From contig CANPWU010000001.1 in the NCBI GenBank assembly GCA_947584805.1, positions 1-45,137 on the forward strand: 45,137 nt of DNA, in the 5' to 3' direction. The notes beneath the pieces are model-generated. The model did not search any database. It was not told the origin of the DNA and saw only the letters and a list, made by a program, of their open reading frames with translations. The position numbers were made by a program, and so were the translations under genes. The DNA is from an uncultured Clostridia bacterium (GTDB lineage Bacteria > Bacillota > Clostridia > TANB77 > CAG-508). Below are positions 37,741 to 45,137 of this stretch, piece by piece; positions within the stretch are counted from its first letter, which is position 1; every line of letters begins with the position of its first letter.

Positions 37741-37836
37741 CGATTTTAAAGAACTTTTATTAAATTTTAACCAAAACATTTGCTAATTGTTAACATTTAT
37801 GATAATATAAATAAAAACTAAAGGAGGAATATTTTA

Positions 37837-38421
37837 ATGAGAAAAAATATAAAAACAACAGAAGCAATATTTCCAATGCCAGTATTAATGGTTGCAACAT
37901 ATAATGAAGATGGAAGTGTTGATGTAATGAATGCAGCATGGGGAACCATGTTATCTAGAGATCAAGTTATATTAAATTTAACAGAAACTCATAAAACAGT
38001 AAAAAATATTAAAGAACGAAAAGCATTTACAGTAAGCATTGCAGATAGCAAGCATGTTGTAGAAGCTGATTATTTTGGTATAGTATCAGGAAATAATACA
38101 CCTAATAAATTTGAAAATAGCGGATTATCAGCAACAAAATCAGCAAACATTGATGCACCAATTATAAATGAATTTCCAATTTGCTTTGAATGTGAATTTA
38201 TAGAATACCAAAATGATGAGTATGGAGCAGGAGTTATTGGAAAAGTAGTTAATGTTACTGCTGATGAAAGTGTGATAAGTGAAGATAAGGTAGATATTTC
38301 CAAAGTTAATGCAATATCGTTTGATCCATATACACACGGATATTATAAAGTTACAGAAAGAGTCGGAGAAGCATTTAAAGATGGATTACAATTAAAAAAT
38401 AATAATATAAGAGAAGATTAA
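37837..38421 (+). CDS. Flavin reductase-like FMN-binding split-barrel protein
   Basis: 194 aa. AAAGGAGG precedes ATG 37837. PMPVLMVATYNEDGSVDVMNAAWGTMLS near the N-terminus, ETHKTVKNIKERKAFTVSIAD and DYFGIVSGNNTPNKF fit the flavoredoxin/flavin reductase-like family, which binds FMN and reduces flavins or acts in electron transfer. The partner is unknown. The gene ends 2 bases before the next, so they are probably co-transcribed. Confidence 0.85.
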   Translation: MRKNIKTTEAIFPMPVLMVATYNEDGSVDVMNAAWGTMLSRDQVILNLTETHKTVKNIKERKAFTVSIADSKHVVEADYFGIVSGNNTPNKFENSGLSATKSANIDAPIINEFPICFECEFIEYQNDEYGAGVIGKVVNVTADESVISEDKVDISKVNAISFDPYTHGYYKVTERVGEAFKDGLQLKNNNIRED

Positions 38422-38423
38422 GT

Positions 38424-39752
38424 ATGAACAAAAAAACAGAAGTAAAGGAAGTTAAAAGAGAAGAAGTTGCACAAAAGTGGGAAGAGTATTATGAATGGAT
38501 ACAATCTATTTATCCATTAAGAACCTTTGAAATCGAAGGTGAAAATGGAGAAATACTTATTTTCCATCATGGCTTTAGTCCAAAAGTTCCAAGTGAACAA
38601 ACAACTTTACATTATTCTTTAATAGACAAAGAGTATAGTGAATATTTAGAAGAATTAATGAAATTACGTTTACAAGGAGAAGATTTACCAGAAAATAATA
38701 AAAAGGCATATAAGGCTAAAGGATTTATTTCTATAAACAGGAATGAAAAATATTTTAGTTTTGCTATTAATAAAGGCTATGAGGGAAATAATTATGATAG
38801 AATAATTTATGAAAATTATAGGAATATTCTAGAAATGTTAGGAATAGAAGATAAAGAACAATATGATGTAAAAATATTCGGAAATCCAAAAGCTGAAAAT
38901 GCAAATCAAATTCTTTTAAGTTTTTCAAAGTCTAAAGATCCTATTAGGTTAGATAGATTAAACGCTATAATTGCATATGCTATAGAATTAAATATACCTA
39001 TTAGTGAGATTGCAAATGCAATAAATAAAAATGAATTTAATGTAAAGTATTCTACTAATAATGGAATTCCACATTTTAAAAAATATGATTTTGAAAGATT
39101 TAAATCATTTGGAATTAAAGGACTAAGAGCTTCTTGCATGCATAATCATTTTATTAGAAATAGAAATTTTTCATTTATGAAATTTTTAGATGATGTTGAT
39201 AAAGATGATGCTACATTAGAATTTAGGAGAATTTATGAAGCAATAAAAGAGGAACACCAAAGAATGAAAAATGAAGGAACAGAAATACCTGATAACCTAG
39301 AAAAATTTGGAGAATTAGAATATATTATATTAGATTGGGAGTATTGTGGACTATTATTTAAAAATGTTATACCAGAAATAAAAGAAATCATTAAGAAACA
39401 AGCAATAAGTGTATTTGATAAGTTTGATCCAGAACGTATGGAAGAGTGGAGCTATCATATGGATCGAAATTCAACTCAAACTTTAAAGATGCTAAGAGAT
39501 GCTGGATTAATGGATAAAAATGCTTATATTGAATTATATCAAAAAGCATTAAATAGAGGTTACAACTTAAAAAAATTTGACTATGTAGCTAGAAAGTTTA
39601 TAGATGACGAAGAAAGAAGAGCAGCACTTGAAGAGATAAATCAAAAACCATATTTGCCTCCTGAAATTTCGCAAAAAACACAAGAATTGGCAGGAAATTT
39701 GCTTGAAAAAGCTTTTATAGACCTAGAAGATCCGGATTCCGGAGAAAGATAA
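38424..39752 (+). CDS. Hypothetical protein (442 aa)
   Basis: Soluble and highly charged, with no signal peptide or membrane helix. Segments such as RTFEIEGENGEILIFHHGFSP, EYIILDWEYCGLLFKNVIPEI and EEWSYHMDRNSTQTLKMLRDAG show no motif I recognise. The start is ATG 38424, 2 bases after the previous stop, without a strong ribosome-binding site of its own, suggesting translational coupling. No homologue family can be named. Confidence 0.7.
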   Translation: MNKKTEVKEVKREEVAQKWEEYYEWIQSIYPLRTFEIEGENGEILIFHHGFSPKVPSEQTTLHYSLIDKEYSEYLEELMKLRLQGEDLPENNKKAYKAKGFISINRNEKYFSFAINKGYEGNNYDRIIYENYRNILEMLGIEDKEQYDVKIFGNPKAENANQILLSFSKSKDPIRLDRLNAIIAYAIELNIPISEIANAINKNEFNVKYSTNNGIPHFKKYDFERFKSFGIKGLRASCMHNHFIRNRNFSFMKFLDDVDKDDATLEFRRIYEAIKEEHQRMKNEGTEIPDNLEKFGELEYIILDWEYCGLLFKNVIPEIKEIIKKQAISVFDKFDPERMEEWSYHMDRNSTQTLKMLRDAGLMDKNAYIELYQKALNRGYNLKKFDYVARKFIDDEERRAALEEINQKPYLPPEISQKTQELAGNLLEKAFIDLEDPDSGER

Positions 39753-39796
39753 TGGATATGAGAACTAAAACACAGAAAAAATAAAGAATAGTCTTT

Positions 39797-39824
39797 TGAG
39801 GCGGACGATGACCGCCTTTTTTTT
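39797..39824 (+). terminator. Rho-independent terminator
   Basis: GC-rich stem AGGCGG / CCGCCT with an ACGATGA loop and eight T, after the 442-aa gene. Confidence 0.85.
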
Positions 39825-39895
39825 AGCATAAAAAAGCGATATGCGACAAATATATCAATATGCATAAAAAAATACAAAAAATTTAGCAAAAAGTA

Positions 39896-39924
39896 TTGAC
39901 AAGTGCTAAAAAAAGTTATATCAT
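39896..39924 (+). promoter_or_regulatory. Heat-shock operon promoter
   Basis: TTGACA (39896-39901), a 17-base spacer and TATCAT (39919-39924), directly upstream of the CIRCE operator. Confidence 0.7.
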
Positions 39925-39925
39925 A

Positions 39926-39952
39926 TTAGCAGTCGAAAGAAAAGAGTGCTAA
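39926..39952. promoter_or_regulatory. CIRCE operator (HrcA binding site)
   Basis: TTAGCAGTC-N9-GAGTGCTAA against the consensus TTAGCACTC-N9-GAGTGCTAA: one mismatch in the left arm. It lies between promoter and hrcA, the standard site for HrcA autorepression. An additional AAGTGCTAA half-site lies in the promoter spacer (39901-39909). Confidence 0.93.
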
Positions 39953-39974
39953 ACATAAAGGGGTGAAAAAATAC

Positions 39975-40985
39975 ATGCTTGATGAAAGAAAAAGAAAAAT
40001 CTTAAAAGAAATTATAGATGAATATATAGAATCCGCAGAGCCAGTAAGTTCAGCAGTAATTGTAGAAAAATATGAAACAGATATAAGTTCTGCAACAGTT
40101 AGAAATGATATGGCTGAACTTGAAAAAGCAGGGTATTTGGAAAAACCTCATACATCAGCAGGAAGAATTCCATCATCAAAAGGCTATAGATTTTATGTTG
40201 ATGAATTATTACAAGATGATGATATAAGTTTAGAAGAAATAAAATATATACAAGAAAAGCTTGAAACAAAAATGACCGGAATTGAAGAACTTACCAAAAT
40301 TGCGACAACAACTCTTTCCGAAATTACACATTATACAACAGTAAGTGTTAGTTCTAAAGCTTCTAAGCAAATAATAGAAGAAATAAAATTTGTTTTACTG
40401 GGTTCAAGAATGCTTATGGGAATAATTATGACAGATACAGGATTAGTTCGTGAAACTATTATAAAATTTGAAGAAGATATAACGCAAGAACAAGTTGATA
40501 CTTTAAATTATTTCTTTAATAATAGATTAAAAGGTGAACCACTAGATAAGATAGATACTTCTTTTGAAGAATATATATTAAGAGAATTAAAATACAGTGT
40601 AAATATTATTAAACCTATTATAGAACAGATAAAAAAATTAGTTGAGGAAGAAGAAAAAATCTATTTAGAAGGTGCAAATAAATCATTTGAACTTCCAGAA
40701 TTTAAGAGCTTAGAGCTCGCCAAGAATTTTGTAAATATACTTGATACAAAAGAAGTTATGTTAGATATATTAGATAGCGGATTTGCAGACGATATTAAAG
40801 TATATATTGGTGATGAAAATGATAGTGAAGAACTAAAAGATTTTAGTATTGTCACATTTAAGCATTCAGTTGGAGAAAAAGATGTAGGAACTATAGGCAT
40901 AATTGGTCCAAAGAGAATGAATTATTCAAAAGTAATTTCTGTTATGAAATATATTAGTAAAAAACTTAATGATGATTTTAAATAA
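39975..40985 (+). CDS. hrcA: Heat-inducible transcription repressor HrcA
   Basis: 336 aa from ATG 39975 (MLDERKRKILKEIIDEYI), the classic HrcA start; GTG 39963 overlaps the ribosome-binding site. Winged-helix DNA-binding domain with SSATVRNDMAELEKAGYLEKPHTSAGRIPSSKGYRFYVD. Represses this operon at CIRCE with help from GroEL. First of hrcA-grpE-dnaK-dnaJ. Confidence 0.97.
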   Translation: MLDERKRKILKEIIDEYIESAEPVSSAVIVEKYETDISSATVRNDMAELEKAGYLEKPHTSAGRIPSSKGYRFYVDELLQDDDISLEEIKYIQEKLETKMTGIEELTKIATTTLSEITHYTTVSVSSKASKQIIEEIKFVLLGSRMLMGIIMTDTGLVRETIIKFEEDITQEQVDTLNYFFNNRLKGEPLDKIDTSFEEYILRELKYSVNIIKPIIEQIKKLVEEEEKIYLEGANKSFELPEFKSLELAKNFVNILDTKEVMLDILDSGFADDIKVYIGDENDSEELKDFSIVTFKHSVGEKDVGTIGIIGPKRMNYSKVISVMKYISKKLNDDFK

Positions 40986-41007
40986 TATTACGAAAAGGAG
41001 GAAAACT

Positions 41008-41511
41008 ATGGAGGAAAACGAAAAACAAGAAAATATTGAACTTAAGGAAGAAAAAGTACAAAATGGAGCAGATTTAGAAATCCAAAAAATGCAAGAAGAA
41101 CTTGATAATACAACAGATAGATTAAAAAGAATTATGGCTGAATTCGATAATTTCAAAAAAAGAAATGCAAAAGAGCGAGAAATGCTATATAATTCTATTT
41201 TAGGAGATGTTGTTTGCAAACTACTTCCTGTTTTAGACAACTTAGAAAAAGCAGAAAGTGCAGAAGGAGCAGATGAAAATTACAAAAAAGGAATAGATTT
41301 AGTTTTAAAACAATATATTGATGTTCTTAATTCTTTTGGAGTTACACAAATTGAAAGCGTAGGAAAAACTTTTGATCCTGAACTTCACGAAGCTGTAAGT
41401 ATGGTACAAGATGAGAATTTAGGTGAAAAAGAAATAAAAGAAGAATTTAGAAAAGGATATAAACTAGGTGACAGAGTAATAAGACATGCAATGGTAATAG
41501 TAAATCAATAA
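41008..41511 (+). CDS. grpE: Nucleotide exchange factor GrpE
   Basis: 167 aa from ATG 41008 (AAGGAGG upstream). A long N-terminal helix with RLKRIMAEFDNFKKRNAKERE, then a C-terminal beta domain with VGKTFDPELHEAVSMV and GYKLGDRVIRHAMVIVN. Releases ADP from DnaK. Confidence 0.96.
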   Translation: MEENEKQENIELKEEKVQNGADLEIQKMQEELDNTTDRLKRIMAEFDNFKKRNAKEREMLYNSILGDVVCKLLPVLDNLEKAESAEGADENYKKGIDLVLKQYIDVLNSFGVTQIESVGKTFDPELHEAVSMVQDENLGEKEIKEEFRKGYKLGDRVIRHAMVIVNQ

Positions 41512-41576
41512 AATAGTCATTAATTTTTAAAATATAAATTTTACAAAAGATAGAAAATATGAAAACAAAAATTTAG

Positions 41577-43448
<1,872 letters not shown>

Positions 43449-43461
43449 TTTAAATATTAAA

Positions 43462-43509
43462 ATGAAAAATATAGTTAATTCTGCTAAAGAATTAACTATA
43501 GCTTTTCAT
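43462..43509 (+). promoter_or_regulatory. Long stem-loop between dnaK and dnaJ
   Basis: Near-perfect hairpin: ATGAAAA, a one-to-two base bulge, then ATAGTTAATTC, pairing with GAATTAACTAT...TTTTCAT; 7-base loop. No T-run follows. Likely an mRNA stability or partial-termination element lowering dnaJ relative to dnaK. Confidence 0.6.
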
Positions 43510-43530
43510 ATTTAAATAGGAGTAAATACT

Positions 43531-44685
43531 ATGGCAGATAAAAGGGATTTTTACGAGGTTTTAGGAGTAAGCAAAACAGCAACAGATGAAGAAATAAAAA
43601 AGGCATATAGGAAACTTGCAAAAAAATATCATCCTGATGCTAATCCAGATAATAAAAAAGAAGCAGAAGCAAAATTTAAAGAAGTAAATGAAGCTTATGA
43701 GACATTATCAGATAAGCAAAAAAGAGCTATGTATGATAGGTTTGGAGCAAACGGACCACAAGGTGGATTTGAAGGAGCAGGACCTAATGGTGGTGGCTAT
43801 TATTCTTATAGTACATCAGGTTTTGATGGATTTGATATAGATTTAGATGATATTGTTTCTTCAATTTTTGGTGGAGGACGCTCAAGAAGAAGAGAAAGAA
43901 CGCAAAACGGACCTAGCAAAGGCGCTGATTTAAGAAATGATATAGAAATTAGTTTTGAAGAAGCATACTTAGGAGTAAAGAAAACAATTACATTGTATCG
44001 TGAAGAAGTATGTGATGTGTGCCATGGAAATGGTGCAAAACCAGGAAGCAAAATAGACACATGTACTGTTTGTGGTGGAACTGGACAGATAAGACAAATA
44101 CAGTCAACTTTATTTGGACAAATGCAAACTTCTAGAACATGTACTGCATGCCGGACGGTAGTGGAAAAATAATTCGTGAGGTTTGTGAAAAGTGCAAGGG
44201 AAAAGGAAAAGTAAAGAAACAAACCAGAATTTCTGTTACAATACCTGCTGGAATTGATGATAGTCAGACAGTAGTTTTGAGAAATGAAGGAGCACCAGGA
44301 AGCAATGGAGGACCAAATGGAGATCTATATATTGTTGTTCATATAAAACATCATCCTTTATATGAAAGAAAAGATATAAATGTTTTATGTGATATACCAG
44401 TTACAATAACACAAGCAACACTAGGGGCAGATATAAAGGTACCTATGGTTGATGGAACTGATGAAATTTTTAGAATTCCAGAAGGAACTCAAACAGGAAC
44501 TAAATTTAGAATCAGACAAAAGGGATTTACAAGTATAAATCGGAAAATATAAAGGAGACTTTATATTTACAGTTGTTGTACAAACACCGAAGAGACTTTC
44601 AAAAGAACAAAGGGATTTACTAGAAAAACTTGCAAAAACCATGAATGAGCAACCACCGGTAAAAAGAAAAGGAATATTTGGATAA
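43531..44685 (+). CDS. dnaJ: Chaperone DnaJ (three CGGN +1 sites, two in tandem)
   Basis: 383 aa after three shifts (Gly208, 209, 337). J-domain 1-70 with HPD (YHPDANPDN), Gly-rich linker, zinc domain with [24 protein letters not shown] (made only by the tandem shift) and CEKCKGKG, then the C-terminal substrate-binding domain. Unshifted reading stops at 44172, in the third zinc motif. Stimulates DnaK ATPase. Last gene of the heat-shock operon, followed by a terminator. Confidence 0.95.
44152..44155 (+). other. CGGA +1 recoding site 1 in dnaJ (Gly208), first of a tandem pair
   Basis: CGG after TGC. Read with the next site as CGGA-CGGT it gives [13 protein letters not shown]. Unshifted reading stops at 44170-44172. 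Confidence 0.93.
44156..44159 (+). other. CGGT +1 recoding site 2 in dnaJ (Gly209), second of a tandem pair
   Basis: Immediately adjacent to site 1. After one shift the next in-frame codon is again CGG; without a second shift the next codon is TAG (44159-44161). Two shifts give the invariant CxxCxGxG spacing. Confidence 0.93.
44541..44544 (+). other. CGGA +1 recoding site 3 in dnaJ (Gly337)
   Basis: CGG after AAT; the shift gives [21 protein letters not shown], matching the DnaJ C-terminal G.GD....V.V. pattern. Unshifted reading stops at 44550-44552. Confidence 0.93.
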
Positions 44686-44689
44686 AATA

Positions 44690-44742
44690 AAATGAGTCTT
44701 ATGAAATGCAACTTAAAGTGCATAGCATAAGACTCATTTTTT
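44690..44742. terminator. Bidirectional terminator after dnaJ
   Basis: Stem AATGAGTCTTATG / CATAAGACTCATT with an inner ATGCA/TGCAT pairing and a T-run. It ends dnaJ and the converging reverse-strand gene. Confidence 0.85.
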
Positions 44743-44746
44743 GCTG

Positions 44747-44944
44747 TCATGCAAAGATCAAAATAAGGATAACAATGATTATCAGTGTATGAAGAATTGC
44801 ACGAGCAGCTTCTACTGAAACGTGAAAAGAATCACGAATCAGATTGGTCAGGCTTTGATAAATATAATCCACTATGGATTTAAGCAAAGCCCTAAACAGC
44901 CGATAAATGAGAAAGATAATCAAGAAAAAGATAATCCAACCCAT
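44747..44944 (-). CDS. Small membrane protein with an in-frame CGG, unknown
   Basis: 65 aa on the reverse strand; AAGGAG lies about 9 bases before the ATG. Two hydrophobic segments (about 2-22 and 49-65) flank an amphipathic middle (SIVDYIYQSLTNLIRDSFHVSVEAARA). Codon 15 is CGG (44902-44900), between IFLIY and LFRALL. Reading it as Arg keeps the full ORF, while a +1 shift would stop the protein after about 23 residues. Composition is more GC-rich than the host genes. Possibly a recently acquired gene; no family recognised. Confidence 0.5.
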   Translation of the reverse strand: MGWIIFFLIIFLIYRLFRALLKSIVDYIYQSLTNLIRDSFHVSVEAARAILHTLIIIVILILIFA

Positions 44945-45054
44945 TTATTCTCACTCCTTTCTAGAGTAATAAATATATTATAGCACTTTATTTACATAAT
45001 GTCAAAAGCGCCAAACTAATTAGATAAAATACTTATAAAATTTATCAAAAAAAC

Positions 45055-45082
45055 TTGTAATTATTTGAAATATTGATATAAT
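45055..45082 (+). promoter_or_regulatory. Predicted promoter of the last, truncated gene
   Basis: TTGTAA (45055-45060), a 16-base spacer and TATAAT (45077-45082), about 40 bases before the ATG at 45123. Confidence 0.55.
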
Positions 45083-45122
45083 ATAAGAAGTAGAAAAACG
45101 TAAGAAAGTGAGGAATATATAA

Positions 45123-45137
45123 ATGAAAAAAGTTGCA
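45123..45137 (+). CDS. Start of a gene cut by the window end
   Basis: Five codons only (MKKVA), after GTGAGG at about 45107. The product cannot be identified. Confidence 0.5.

Overview
This 45 kb window is AT-rich chromosomal DNA (roughly 30% G+C by eye). It carries a Firmicutes-type gene set: the S13-S11-S4-alpha-L17 end of the ribosomal protein operon, cdaA, tig-clpP-clpX, whiA, ftsEX with an M23 hydrolase, and hrcA-grpE-dnaK-dnaJ under a CIRCE element. An NADH-linked [FeFe] hydrogenase (hydCBA) marks an anaerobe. An uncultivated gut-type Clostridia lineage is the most likely source, but this is inference.

The exceptional feature is a recoding pattern. Eleven conserved genes (hydC, hydB, hydA, rimO, prmC, whiA, hemW, iscS, fadD, ftsE, dnaJ) look frameshifted, 24 times in total. 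Every break is the same event: the zero-frame codon is CGG, and skipping its C (reading the quadruplet CGGN, N = A 16, T 4, C 4) restores the frame and gives a glycine where the family expects one. In the host-like genes I found no in-frame CGG used as an ordinary arginine codon. CGG in other phases (NNC-GGN, NCG-GNN) is common and harmless. Random sequencing or assembly errors would not respect codon phase. The sequence therefore points to genome-encoded +1 frameshifting or quadruplet decoding of CGGN as glycine, perhaps by a tRNA-Gly with an enlarged anticodon loop. None of the three tRNAs in the window would do this.

Layout. 1-2.8 kb: ribosomal protein and rpoA operon. 2.8-9.6 kb: a small membrane protein, cdaA, an HtrA protease, an orphan VirD4-like ATPase, two unknowns and a tandem OB-fold protein. 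9.6-10.2 kb: a reverse-strand membrane protein and a GC-rich palindromic element. 10.3-19.7 kb: hydCBA (with a second palindromic element between hydB and hydA), rimO-prmC-whiA-hemW-SDR; the seven genes from hydC to hemW all carry CGGN sites, 13 in all. 19.8-26.9 kb: a membrane-anchored protein, tig, clpP, clpX, ileS, all free of sites. 27-29.4 kb: an unknown, a Nudix hydrolase and a RelA/SpoT-like protein. 29.5-32.4 kb: iscS (5 sites) and fadD (2 sites). 32.5-32.9 kb: a compositionally foreign reverse-strand gene. 33.1-37.2 kb: ftsE-ftsX-M23 and a C-terminal processing protease. 37.4-37.7 kb: tRNA-Val, tRNA-Asp, tRNA-Phe. 37.8-39.8 kb: a flavin-reductase-like protein and an unknown. 39.9-44.7 kb: heat-shock operon; dnaJ has 3 sites, two in tandem. 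44.7-45.1 kb: a reverse-strand small membrane protein and the start of another gene.

Six of the eleven recoded genes encode iron-sulfur or Fe-S biogenesis proteins (HydC, HydB, HydA, RimO, HemW, IscS), and two (PrmC, RimO) modify the translation machinery. The long, highly expressed genes (ileS, dnaK, tig, clpX, rpoA, ribosomal proteins) have none. The sites may therefore be a regulatory layer rather than neutral clutter; that last step is a hypothesis.
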